From Stagnimonas aquatica (GTDB lineage Bacteria > Pseudomonadota > Gammaproteobacteria > Nevskiales > Nevskiaceae): DNA of 64,000 nucleotides. The notes under the pieces are model-generated. The model made no database searches. It worked only from the letters and a program-made list of their open reading frames with translations, and had not been told where the DNA came from. The stretch is taken from positions 124,001 through 188,000 of the forward strand of contig NZ_RJVO01000007.1 of assembly GCF_003730135.1 (NCBI RefSeq). Reading direction: 5' to 3'. Below are positions 26,458-34,583 of the stretch, piece by piece. The position numbers and the translations under genes were made by a program. Each line of letters starts with the position of its first letter. The stretch's first letter is position 1.

Positions 26458-27453
26458 TCAGGCCGCGCCGAGGCGCAGCAGTTCGTTGACATCGGCCGAG
26501 AAGCCGGTGGCCGGCCGGGCCATGCCGAATTCACCACCGACGCCGTCGTAGCGGCCACCGCGCGCCAGCTCGCGGCCGTGGCCGGGCGCGAAGGCGGCGA
26601 AGGTGAGGCCGGTGTGATAGCGGGCACCGCGCAACTCGGCAAGATCGAGATGGATCGGTAGACCGGGGTGCTGACGAGCAATGGCGGCGATCACCTGCTC
26701 CAGCGTGCGCAGCGCCAGCACCACGCTGTCTCCATATCCCGAAAGCGTGGCGGCCGCGCTTTGCAGGACGCTGACATCGCCATGCAGGCCGGTGAGCGCC
26801 TGCAGCGCGACGGCGGCCTCGGCGTCGATGCCGAGCGCAGTGGCGAACGCCGACAGCTCCGGCCGCGACTTGCGCTGCAGGATGTCGAACAGCGTGGTCT
26901 CGTCCTCGGCCGACAGCGCCAGTCGGTCCACCACGGCGCGGTAGACGCCAACGTGGCCGAGGTCGAGGTGCACGTCGGCGACCCCGGCCAGGCGCAGGGT
27001 GTCGAGCATCAGCGACAGCACTTCCAGATCGGCGCCGGCGGCGCCCCCGCCGGCCGGCATGCCGAACAGCTCGCAGCCGACCTGGCGCGGCGAGCGCGGC
27101 CCGCCGAGCGCGTCCGGCCGGGTGCGCAACACCGTGCCCAGGTAGCAGAGCCGCACCACCGGGGTGTCGGCAAAGTGCCGGGCGGCGATGCGCGCCGCCT
27201 GCGGCGTCATGTCGCTACGCAGGCCGAGCAGGCGGCCGCTGGCCGGATCGGTGAGCTTGAAGGTGAGGCTGTCGAGATCGGCGCCGGCGCCGGTGAGCAG
27301 GGAGTCCAGGTGCTCCAGGAACGGCGGCAGGATCAGCTCATAGCCGGCCGCGCGGTAATGGTCGAGCAGCGCGCGGCGCAGCCCTTCGGCGCGCCAGGCC
27401 TGTTGCGGCAGCGCCTCTTCCATGCCGTCCGGCAGCATCCACAGCTTGGTCAT
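26458..27453 (-). CDS. hisZ: ATP phosphoribosyltransferase regulatory subunit HisZ
   Basis: HisZ is a catalytically inactive paralogue of histidyl-tRNA synthetase. It forms a hetero-octamer with short-form HisG and carries its histidine feedback control. The 331-residue sequence shows class II synthetase-like motif 2 with R-S-D-M-T-P-Q-A-A-R-I, and has L-P-D-G at the N-terminus. It lacks the anticodon-binding domain of HisS. Its presence implies a short-form HisG elsewhere. Position between hflC/DUF2065 and purA matches Pseudomonas. Confidence 0.95.
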   Translation of the reverse strand: MTKLWMLPDGMEEALPQQAWRAEGLRRALLDHYRAAGYELILPPFLEHLDSLLTGAGADLDSLTFKLTDPASGRLLGLRSDMTPQAARIAARHFADTPVVRLCYLGTVLRTRPDALGGPRSPRQVGCELFGMPAGGGAAGADLEVLSLMLDTLRLAGVADVHLDLGHVGVYRAVVDRLALSAEDETTLFDILQRKSRPELSAFATALGIDAEAAVALQALTGLHGDVSVLQSAAATLSGYGDSVVLALRTLEQVIAAIARQHPGLPIHLDLAELRGARYHTGLTFAAFAPGHGRELARGGRYDGVGGEFGMARPATGFSADVNELLRLGAA

Positions 27454-27458
27454 GACTT

Positions 27459-27650
27459 CTAGGTCGTCGAAAGAAAATGCAGCAGCCCGGCGCCACTCAG
27501 CATGGCAACCAGGCCCAGTAAACGCAGCGGCCGGTCTTCGAGACTGGCTGCGCGTAGCAGCGATTCGCGGAACCGGCGCGGCGACAGGAAGGGCAGCATG
27601 CCCTCGATCACCATCACCAGGGCCAGCGCCCGCAGAAAATCTTCACCCAC
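27459..27650 (-). CDS. DUF2065 (YjeT-like) small inner-membrane protein
   Basis: This 63-residue protein starts at GTG. It has two predicted membrane helices (about residues 8-24 and 44-60) separated by a short basic loop with P-R-R-F-R-E. Length, E-G-x-x-P-F-L-S-P motif and position between hflC and hisZ/purA match the DUF2065/YjeT family. The function is unknown; conserved linkage to hflKC suggests a membrane or quality-control role. Confidence 0.88.
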   Translation of the reverse strand: MGEDFLRALALVMVIEGMLPFLSPRRFRESLLRAASLEDRPLRLLGLVAMLSGAGLLHFLSTT

Positions 27651-27656
27651 GGAGAA

Positions 27657-28529
27657 CTACTTGCCGGCCTTGAAGCTGCGGAAGAACTCACCTTCGGGCT
27701 GCAACACCATCACGTCATTGGCGCCACCGAAGGCATCGCGGTAGGCGCCCAGCGAACGGTAGAAGCGGTAGAACTCGGCATCAGCGCCATAGGCCTTGGC
27801 ATAGATTTCCGCCGCCTTGGCATCGCCCTCGCCGCGCAGCTTTTCGGCGTCGCGGTAGGCGTTGGCGACGGTGACCTGCGCCTCGCGGTCGGCTTCGGCG
27901 CGGATCTTCTCCGCCTCCTCGGCGCCACGCGCGCGGTAGTCGGCGGCAATCCGCGAGCGCTCGGCGCGCATGCGCTCGTACACCGAGCCGCTGACGTTGT
28001 CGTTCTGCGGCAGATTGATCGACTTGATGCGCACGTCGATGATCTCGATGCCCAGCTCCTTGACCTTGTCGGCGGCGCTGGTTTCCAGCGCCTGCATCAT
28101 CTGGTCGCGCTCGCTGGTCACCGCCTGCTGGATGGTGCGCGAGCCGAACTGATCGCGCAGGCCACGGTTGACGATGGCCGAGAGGCGATCCGCCGCGACC
28201 AGCTCCTGGCCGCCGGTGGAGCGGTAGTACTGGAGCGCGTCGGCGACCCGCCACTTCACGTAGAAATCGACCTCGACGTTCTTCTTCTCGACGGTCAGGA
28301 AGTTCTCGGTCTGGTTGTCGAGGGTGAGGATGCGGCCATCGAACTTCTTCACCGACTGGATGAACGGCAGCTTGAAGTGCAGACCCGGCTGGAAGTCGGC
28401 GGTACGCACCGCCGACAGCTGGAACAGCACTGCGCGCTCGCGCTGGTCAACCACGAAGGCAGAGTTGCTGACCACGAACAGCGCCAGGATGACGGCCCCG
28501 AACAGGAACAGGCTACGGTCCTGAGTCAT
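27657..28529 (-). CDS. hflC: HflC, FtsH protease modulator subunit
   Basis: HflC pairs with HflK in a large SPFH/band-7 membrane cage around the FtsH protease. The 290-residue protein has a single N-terminal membrane helix (about 8-25), an SPFH domain containing V-D-Q-R-E-R-A-V-L-F and L-P-F-I-Q-S-V-K-K, and a helical A/E-rich region. The ATG overlaps the hflK stop by one base (TAATG), so translation is coupled. Confidence 0.97.
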   Translation of the reverse strand: MTQDRSLFLFGAVILALFVVSNSAFVVDQRERAVLFQLSAVRTADFQPGLHFKLPFIQSVKKFDGRILTLDNQTENFLTVEKKNVEVDFYVKWRVADALQYYRSTGGQELVAADRLSAIVNRGLRDQFGSRTIQQAVTSERDQMMQALETSAADKVKELGIEIIDVRIKSINLPQNDNVSGSVYERMRAERSRIAADYRARGAEEAEKIRAEADREAQVTVANAYRDAEKLRGEGDAKAAEIYAKAYGADAEFYRFYRSLGAYRDAFGGANDVMVLQPEGEFFRSFKAGK

Positions 28530-29647
28530 TAGCGGCTCCGGTCGCGGGAACGGGTGGCATCACCGCCGCTGACGCGCGGCGTGGCGGCGGCTTCGGGCGC
28601 GGCTTCCATCAGGGGCGGCTTGGGCTGGTTCTTCAACAGCTGATCGAGCGGCAGGTAAATCATCGGGGAACCCTTGTCGACATCCACCAGCACCTTGCTG
28701 GTCTTGCCCATCACCTCGCTCATGGCGTCGAGATATAGGCGGTCACGGGTGACCTGTGGCGCCTTGCGGTACTCGCCTACCAGCTGGCTGAAGCGCGAGG
28801 CATCACCCTGGGCCTTGGCGACCACCTGGTCGCGGTAGCCGGTGGCCTCCTCCAGCGTGCGCGCGGCAGCGCCACGGGCGCGCGGAATGCGCTCGTTGGC
28901 ATAGGCCTGGGCTTCGTTCTTCAGACGCTCCAGATCCTCGCGTGCCTTGATAGCGTCGGCGAAGGCCGCCTGCACCGCCTCCGGCGGCTGCACCTGCCGG
29001 AGGTTCACTTCATTCACCACCAGGCCCGCCTTGTACTCTTCCAGGCGCTCCTGCAGCAGCTGCTTGGTGCGGTCGGCGACGGCCTCGCGTCCTTCGGTAA
29101 GGATGAAGTCCATCTTGTTCTGCCCCACCACCTCGCGCACCGCCGCCTTGGTGGCCTGGCGCAGGGTGAGGTCGGGGTCTTCGACGTTGACCACGTAGTC
29201 CACCGCCGAGCTGACCCGGTACTGCACCGACAGTTCGACATCGACGATGTTCTCGTCCTGGGTCAGCATGGTGGCGCGGTCGGTGACGTTGCGCACGCCG
29301 GTGAGATTCACCTTTTCGTGACTCTCGATCGGCCACGGCAACCGCCATTGCAGGCCGGGCTCGGTGGTCCCGACATAGGCGCCAAAGCGGAATACCACGG
29401 CACGCTGCTGTTCATCGACGGTGTAGAAGCCAGACATCACCCAGAGCAGGCCGACCAGGCCCAGCACCAGACCGATGCCGCCAGCCAGACGCGGACCGGA
29501 GCCCGGCTTGCCGCCACCCGGCTTGCCGGACAGGCGCGCCTTGAAGCGCTTGAACAGCTCGTCCAGATCGGGAGGCCCCTGGTTGCTGCCCTTCCCGCCC
29601 TGATTCCAGGGGTCGCGGTTACCCGACCCCGGTTCATTCCATGCCAT
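28529..29647 (-). CDS. hflK: HflK, FtsH protease modulator subunit
   Basis: HflK is the larger SPFH subunit of the HflKC cage. The 372-residue sequence has a Gly/Asn/Pro-rich N-terminus beginning M-A-W-N-E-P-G, a membrane helix (about 60-80), the SPFH core with V-D-E-Q-Q-R-A-V-V-F-R-F-G, and a coiled region. The ATG at 29647 is chosen over an in-frame TTG two codons earlier. It follows hflX by 60 bp. Confidence 0.97.
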   Translation of the reverse strand: MAWNEPGSGNRDPWNQGGKGSNQGPPDLDELFKRFKARLSGKPGGGKPGSGPRLAGGIGLVLGLVGLLWVMSGFYTVDEQQRAVVFRFGAYVGTTEPGLQWRLPWPIESHEKVNLTGVRNVTDRATMLTQDENIVDVELSVQYRVSSAVDYVVNVEDPDLTLRQATKAAVREVVGQNKMDFILTEGREAVADRTKQLLQERLEEYKAGLVVNEVNLRQVQPPEAVQAAFADAIKAREDLERLKNEAQAYANERIPRARGAAARTLEEATGYRDQVVAKAQGDASRFSQLVGEYRKAPQVTRDRLYLDAMSEVMGKTSKVLVDVDKGSPMIYLPLDQLLKNQPKPPLMEAAPEAAATPRVSGGDATRSRDRSR

Positions 29648-29707
29648 TAGCAAATTTCTCGTCTGAGTGATCCAGATTCGGCTGCTGCCGTCAGGATGGG
29701 CCTGCCT

Positions 29708-31030
29708 TCAGTCGCGGACGCCCGTGGTGGAACGACCCGCGCGGGTACGGCCACGTTCCCAAGATTCTAGGGGGCGGGCGGCGGCGGCGCCATTCAGCGG
29801 CACACCCGCCTCGCGGCAGATGCGTTCGTAACGTGGGCGCGGCAAGCGCAGTTGCAAGTGCGAAACACCCTTGTCGTCGATGCGCTCCGCCTGCACGGCG
29901 TGGCTGGCGTAGAGCAGCGCGCGCAGCTTGCCCTGGGCCGGCGTCACCGCCATTTCGCCCTCGAACAGGTCGGGGAAGATCAGCTCCGACAGCACCTCGC
30001 GCAGCGCGTCCAGGCCCTCGCCGGTCCTGGCAGACAGGAATACCCGCTTCGGCCGGCCGGCCTCGTCGCGTTCCACCCGCGCGGTTTCGTGTTCGCTCAG
30101 GTCGATCTTGTTGAACACCAGCAGGGTCGGCACCTCTTCGGCCTCGATCTCCTGCAAGACCGCATTGACCTGCTCGATGCGACTGGCCCGCTCGGGGTCG
30201 GCGGCATCGAGCACGTGCAGCAGCAGATCGGCTTCGCGCGCCTCTTCCAGCGTGGCGCGGAAGGCGGCCACCAGGTCGTGCGGCAGATCGCGGATGAAGC
30301 CCACGGTGTCGGCGAGCAGGATCTCCTGATCGGCCGGCAGCTGCAGCTTGCGGATGGTGGTATCGAGGGTGGCGAACAGCTGGTCGGCGGCGTAGGCCTC
30401 GGCACCGGTCATGCTGTTGAACAAGGTGCTCTTGCCGGCGTTGGTGTAGCCGACGATCGACACCAGCGGCGTCTCGTTGCGCTTGCGCGCCCGCCGCGAC
30501 AGCGCGCGGTGGCGCTTCACGTCTTCCAGTTGCCGGCGCAGATGCGCCATCCGGTCCTTGATCAGGCGGCGATCAAGTTCGAGCTGAGTCTCGCCGGGGC
30601 CGGACAGGCCGATGCCGCCACCCTGCTGCCGCTCCAAGTGGGTCCAGCCGCGCACCAGGCGGGTCGCCAGGTGCTGCAACTGCGCCAGTTCCACCTGCAA
30701 CTTGCCCTCGTGGGTACGGGCACGCTTGGCGAAGATGTCGAGTATCAGGCCGGCGCGCGACAGCACGCGGCAGCGGAGCACACGTTCAAGATTGCGCTCC
30801 TGGGCCGGCGACAGCTCGTGATTGAAGATCGCCACCTCGGCCTCGCCCGCCGCGCAGGCAGCCGCAACCTCATCGGCCTTGCCCGAGCCGATGAACATGC
30901 CGGCATCCGGCCGTTGCCGGGAACCGCCGATGACAGCGACGATCTCGGCACCGGCGGAACGGGCCAACTCCTCGAACTCGCGGCGGTCGGACTCGAAGTC
31001 CGACCCCGGCAATTCGAGGTGCACCAGCAC
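29708..31030 (-). CDS. hflX: Ribosome-associated GTPase HflX
   Basis: HflX is a GTPase that splits stalled or heat-damaged 70S ribosomes. The 440-residue frame shows the N-terminal HflX domain (A-R-T-H-E-G-K-L-Q-V-E-L-A-Q-L) and the G domain with G1 G-Y-T-N-A-G-K-S-T, G3 D-T-V-G-F and G4 N-K-I-D. The first canonical start is GTG at 31030. However, the frame stays open to 31087, and the upstream codons read F-I-E-R-P-Q-G-G-Q-K-A, like the usual HflX N-terminus. A CTG at 31069 has GGAG 6 bp before it, so translation may begin there. Confidence 0.95.
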   Translation of the reverse strand: MLVHLELPGSDFESDRREFEELARSAGAEIVAVIGGSRQRPDAGMFIGSGKADEVAAACAAGEAEVAIFNHELSPAQERNLERVLRCRVLSRAGLILDIFAKRARTHEGKLQVELAQLQHLATRLVRGWTHLERQQGGGIGLSGPGETQLELDRRLIKDRMAHLRRQLEDVKRHRALSRRARKRNETPLVSIVGYTNAGKSTLFNSMTGAEAYAADQLFATLDTTIRKLQLPADQEILLADTVGFIRDLPHDLVAAFRATLEEAREADLLLHVLDAADPERASRIEQVNAVLQEIEAEEVPTLLVFNKIDLSEHETARVERDEAGRPKRVFLSARTGEGLDALREVLSELIFPDLFEGEMAVTPAQGKLRALLYASHAVQAERIDDKGVSHLQLRLPRPRYERICREAGVPLNGAAAARPLESWERGRTRAGRSTTGVRD

Positions 31031-31101
31031 GGCTTTCTGCCCGCCTTGCGGGCGCTCGATGAACTTCAGCGGGAGCTCCGAGGCCGGTCAGCCGGCCGCC
31101 A

Positions 31102-31353
31102 TCAGGCGGAAGGCGCGGCCGCTTCCTCGCCCTCGGTCTCGGCCAGGCGCACAGCGCGGGCGGGAACGATGGTGGAGATCGCGTGCTTGTAGACCATCTG
31201 GCTCACGGTGTTGCGCAGCAGCACCACGAACTGGTCGAAGGATTCGACGTGACCTTGCAGCTTGATGCCGTTGACCAGGTAGATGGAGACCGGAATGCGT
31301 TCCTTGCGCAGGGCATTGAGGAACGGTTCCTGGAGGGTTTGGCCTTTGGACAT
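31102..31353 (-). CDS. hfq: RNA chaperone Hfq
   Basis: Hfq is the Sm-like hexamer that pairs small RNAs with mRNAs. The 83-residue sequence starts [13 protein letters not shown]. It has the Sm1 motif N-G-I-K-L-Q-G and the Sm2 motif Y-K-H-A-I-S-T, plus a short acidic-Ala tail. The ATG at 31353 is preceded by AAGGAAG. An in-frame ATG 12 codons upstream lies in the leader and is unlikely. The order miaA-hfq-hflX is as in E. coli. Confidence 0.98.
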   Translation of the reverse strand: MSKGQTLQEPFLNALRKERIPVSIYLVNGIKLQGHVESFDQFVVLLRNTVSQMVYKHAISTIVPARAVRLAETEGEEAAAPSA

Positions 31354-31449
31354 GGCTGACTTCCTTTTGTTGTTGTTGCTGATTGTCATGGACCTGCGAT
31401 ACCGCTTGATTACCGCTCGCAGGCAAGTTTTGATTTTACCACGGTACCG

Positions 31450-32427
31450 CTAGGCCGCCTTGACCGCCGAGCACAGCCTTTCGACCGTTCGCTCCAGAGC
31501 CACACCGCCCTGCCGTGGATCAAGCCACTCGCTGTCCCGCTCGCTGCGCAGCCAGGTGATCTGGCGCTTGGCGTACTGCCGGGTGGCGATGATTCCCCGC
31601 TCCACTGCGTCGCTCAGACTGCCGCGACCGTCCAAATGTTCCCAGAGCTGGCGATATCCCACAGAACGGATTGAGGGCAGGCCCGGATGCAGGTCGCCAC
31701 GCGCCCTCAGCGCCCGCACCTCGTCGAGAAAGCCGCGCGCCATCATCTGCCGGAAGCGCTCGGCAATCGCCGCGTGCAGGGTTTCCCTCTCCGGCGGCAT
31801 CAGTGCCAGCTTCACCAGCGGCCCGGCCAAGCCCGCCGACTTCGGCGCCGCCCAGTGAGCGCTGCGCGAGCGGCCGCTCAGCAAGAGGATCTCCAGCGCC
31901 CGCTGGATGCGCTGCTGGTCGTTGGGCTTGATCTTGGCACCGGCTTCCGGGTCCAGCGCCGCCAGCCGCTCGTGCAGCGCCGGCCAGCCCAGCGCCTGGG
32001 CCTCCGCCTCCAGCTGTGCACGCAGCGCGGGATCGGCGGGCGGCAACTCGGAGAGTCCGTACTCCAGAGCTCGGAAGTACAGGCTGGTGCCACCGACCAG
32101 AATCGGCAGATGGCCGCGCGCGCGGATCGCCGCCAGCAGGGCCAGGGCATCGTCGCGAAAGCGGGCAGCGGAATAGCTCTCGGCGGGATCGAGGATGTCG
32201 ATCAGCGCCTGCGGCACCGCCGCCAGCACCGCCGGCTCCGGCTTGGCGGTGCCGATGTCCATGCCCCGGTACACCTGGGCGGAATCAACACTGATCAGCT
32301 CGGCCGCCGGCCAGGGTAGCCGGCCCGCCGCGGCGGCGGCATGCAGGGCCAGCGCCAGGCCGGTCTTGCCGGAAGCGGTCGGCCCCATCAGGAACAGGAC
32401 TGGAATGGTCTCGGCGGCTGCGGTCAT
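31450..32427 (-). CDS. miaA: tRNA dimethylallyltransferase MiaA
   Basis: MiaA adds a dimethylallyl group to N6 of A37 in tRNAs reading UNN codons. The 325-residue protein has the P-loop [33 protein letters not shown] and a final [10 protein letters not shown]. The start at 32427 is chosen to begin just before the P-loop; the longer frame overlaps mutL. It lies between mutL and hfq, 26 bp from mutL. Confidence 0.97.
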   Translation of the reverse strand: MTAAAETIPVLFLMGPTASGKTGLALALHAAAAAGRLPWPAAELISVDSAQVYRGMDIGTAKPEPAVLAAVPQALIDILDPAESYSAARFRDDALALLAAIRARGHLPILVGGTSLYFRALEYGLSELPPADPALRAQLEAEAQALGWPALHERLAALDPEAGAKIKPNDQQRIQRALEILLLSGRSRSAHWAAPKSAGLAGPLVKLALMPPERETLHAAIAERFRQMMARGFLDEVRALRARGDLHPGLPSIRSVGYRQLWEHLDGRGSLSDAVERGIIATRQYAKRQITWLRSERDSEWLDPRQGGVALERTVERLCSAVKAA

Positions 32428-32453
32428 CCGCCCGTCTCCTCGCGGCGCATGGA

Positions 32454-34268
32454 CTAGCGCCCCCGCAGGAACAGCCGGTCCAGCTCGGCCAGCTCCACCT
32501 GCACCCAGGTCGGACGGCCGTGGTTGCACTGGCCGGCCAGCTCGGTCTGCTCCATGTCGCGCAGCAGCGCATTCATCTCGCTCAGGCTCATCACCCGGTT
32601 GGCCTTGATCGCCGCCTTGCAGGCCATTTCCGCCAGCACCCGGTGCTGAGCATCCAGCACCTCGCCGAGATGGGCGTGCGAGCCGCTGTCGCTGCTGCGG
32701 CCCAGCACCTGGCGCAGCAAGTCCACCACCGCCTCGCTCGGCAGCAGCGCCGGCGTGGCACGCACCAGTAGTTGGCCAGGGCCGCTGCGGTCCACTTGCA
32801 GGCCGGCGGCCAGCAGGGTCGCGGACTGGGTTTCGGCGGCTTCGGCCTCGTCTTCCGGGAGGTTCACCAGCACCGGGGCCAGCAGCGCCTGCGAGGGCAC
32901 TCCACCCTCGGCCAGCTCGCGCTTGTAGCGCTCGTAGAGCACCCGCTCGTGGGCGGCGTGCATATCGACGACGATCAGGCCGCGCGCGTTCTGGGCCAGG
33001 ATGAAGATGCCGTGCAGCTGCGCCACCGCGTAGCCCAGCGGGTGCTCCACCGGCGAGGTGGCGCCGGGCGGCGCCGGCACCGCAGCCCGGCTGACCTCGG
33101 CCAGGCCGGCCCAGGTCGGCGCGCTGGCCGCCGGCGCGGCGAAGTAACGACCGGGCGGCTCGCCCAGACGAGGCGCGGTGCTCAGCGGCAGCGCATAGGG
33201 CTGCGGCTCGCGCGCCGGCTCGGCGGCACTGCCGAAACCGACGCCGTGATGGTGCTCGGGCTCTGGCCGCAGCTCGCGCAGCCAGCGGTGCACCAGGCCG
33301 AACAGGAAGTCGTGCACCCGCGCCGCCTCGCGGAAACGCACCTCGGTCTTCTGCGGATGCACGTTCACGTCCACCGCCGCCGGGTCCAGGGTCAGCGCCA
33401 ACACGAACGCCGGGTGGCGGGTACTGTGCAGGGCGTCGGCATAGGCGCGCCGCAGGGCGGCACCGAGCAGACGATCACGCACGCCGCGACCGTTGACGGT
33501 GAGGAACTGCAAGTCCGGCTGCGCCCGCGAGAAGCTGGGCAGGGCGATCCAGCCGGCCAAGCGCAGACCGCCGAGTTCGGCCTCGCGGTAGATGGCATTG
33601 GCGAGGAACTCCGCGCCGCAGACCGCCGCCAGCCGCCGCTCGTTGGCGGCCGCGTCCTCGGCAGGCTCCACATCCAGCAGCCGGCGGCCGTCGTGGCTGA
33701 GCGCAAAGGCCACGTCCGGCCGCGCCAAGGCCAGGCGCCGCAGCGCGGTTTCGACATGGCGCGCCTCGGTGCCCGGGCTCTTCATGAACTTCCGCCGCGC
33801 CGGGGTGCTGAAGAACAGGTCCAGCACTTCCACGGCCGTGCCCTGCGCCTGCGCCGCCGGCACCGGTTCGGCGCTGGCGAGACCACCCTCGCCGCCCAGA
33901 CGCCAGCCGTGTGGCTCGACCGCCGTGCGCGAACTCAAGCTCAGGCGCGATACCGCCAGGATGCTCGCCAGGGCCTCACCACGGAAACCCAGACTGGCGA
34001 CCCGCTCCAGGTCGTCGAGGCTGGCGATCTTGCTGGTGGCATGGCGCGCCAGCGCCAGCGGCAATTCCTCGCGCGGGATGCCGCGCCCGTCATCGCGCAC
34101 CAGAATGCGCCGCAGCCCGCCCTGCTCCAGCTCCACCACCACCCGCCGGGCACCGGCATCGAGGGCGTTCTCGACCAGTTCCTTGACCACCGCCGCCGGG
34201 CGCTCAACAACCTCGCCCGCCTTGATCTGGTTGATCAGGACTTCCGGCAACTGTTTGATCGTTGTCAT
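32454..34268 (-). CDS. mutL: DNA mismatch repair protein MutL
   Basis: MutL links MutS mismatch recognition to strand incision. The 604-residue protein has a GHKL ATPase N-terminus ([11 protein letters not shown]-x-[12 protein letters not shown]) and a C-terminal dimer domain. The endonuclease motif D-M-H-A-x2-E-x4-E is present ([12 protein letters not shown]), so this MutL probably nicks DNA itself. The start M-T-T-I-K-Q-L-P replaces the usual M-P-I-x-x-L-P. The first 18 codons and upstream DNA belong to a 125-bp tandem repeat. Two leader ORFs end immediately before the ATG. Confidence 0.97.
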   Translation of the reverse strand: MTTIKQLPEVLINQIKAGEVVERPAAVVKELVENALDAGARRVVVELEQGGLRRILVRDDGRGIPREELPLALARHATSKIASLDDLERVASLGFRGEALASILAVSRLSLSSRTAVEPHGWRLGGEGGLASAEPVPAAQAQGTAVEVLDLFFSTPARRKFMKSPGTEARHVETALRRLALARPDVAFALSHDGRRLLDVEPAEDAAANERRLAAVCGAEFLANAIYREAELGGLRLAGWIALPSFSRAQPDLQFLTVNGRGVRDRLLGAALRRAYADALHSTRHPAFVLALTLDPAAVDVNVHPQKTEVRFREAARVHDFLFGLVHRWLRELRPEPEHHHGVGFGSAAEPAREPQPYALPLSTAPRLGEPPGRYFAAPAASAPTWAGLAEVSRAAVPAPPGATSPVEHPLGYAVAQLHGIFILAQNARGLIVVDMHAAHERVLYERYKRELAEGGVPSQALLAPVLVNLPEDEAEAAETQSATLLAAGLQVDRSGPGQLLVRATPALLPSEAVVDLLRQVLGRSSDSGSHAHLGEVLDAQHRVLAEMACKAAIKANRVMSLSEMNALLRDMEQTELAGQCNHGRPTWVQVELAELDRLFLRGR

Positions 34269-34487
34269 CTTTACCGAGCCCAGCATTGGGCGAGGTCGAA
34301 ACGCCCCTGATCATTGCCGTGCAGGCCAGCCTGCACAGGGCCCGCCTTGATCTGGTTGATCAGGACTTCCGGCAACTGCTTGATCGTGGTCATCTTTACC
34401 GAGCCCAGCATTGGGCGAGGTCGAAACGCCCTTGATCATTGCCGTGCAGGCCAGCCTGCACGGGGCCCGCCTTGATCTGGTTGATCA
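34215..34487 (-). repeat. 125-bp tandem repeat over the mutL initiation region
   Basis: Two full 125-bp units (34215-34339 and 34340-34464) and the first 23 bp of a third (34465-34487) are almost identical. On the minus strand each unit holds a GTGCAGGC/GCCTGCAC hairpin, then a conserved segment ending CGGTAAAG, then ATG and 18 codons encoding the MutL N-terminus. Unit 1 contains the real mutL start. Beyond 34487 the third copy differs in DNA but keeps the MutL peptide. This and the amiC terminator fill the 315 bp between mutL and amiC. Confidence 0.92.
34271..34393 (-). pseudogene. Leader ORF: truncated second copy of mutL start
   Basis: This 40-codon ORF has the same first 18 residues as mutL ([18 protein letters not shown]). 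It then runs through the repeat as P-V-Q-A-G-L-H-G-N-D... and ends at TAA just 2 bases before the mutL ATG. It cannot be a functional MutL. It could act as a leader peptide coupling ribosomes into mutL. Confidence 0.6.
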
Positions 34488-34515
34488 ATACCTCGGGCAG
34501 CAACTGGATCGGCAT
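34396..34515 (-). pseudogene. Leader ORF: outermost copy of mutL start with canonical N-terminus
   Basis: This 39-codon ORF begins [17 protein letters not shown], which is closer to the common MutL start (M-P-I-Q-V-L-P in E. coli) than the working gene is. It then enters the repeat and stops at TAA 2 bases before the next ATG. Five consecutive codons (L-P-E-V-L) differ from the inner copies, all synonymously. It looks like the original mutL start, severed from its gene. Confidence 0.6.
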
Positions 34516-34531
34516 GGCGGTCGGCAAAAGC

Positions 34532-34563
34532 AAAAAACGGCGCGCAGGATAACCCGCGCGCCG
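34532..34563 (-). terminator. Rho-independent terminator of amiC
   Basis: On the minus strand a CGGCGCGC/GCGCGCCG stem (34538-34545 and 34556-34563) with a 10-base loop is followed by six T residues, 20 bp after the amiC stop. It separates amiC from mutL, which are normally co-transcribed. Confidence 0.88.
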
Positions 34564-34583
34564 CGTTCAGCCCGGTTTCGCGA

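Noticed and set aside
34215-34515. CRISPR array or diversity-generating retroelement template at mutL
   Set aside because: The 125-bp units have no variable spacers or adenine-directed changes and there is no reverse transcriptase. They are tandem copies of the gene's own start.
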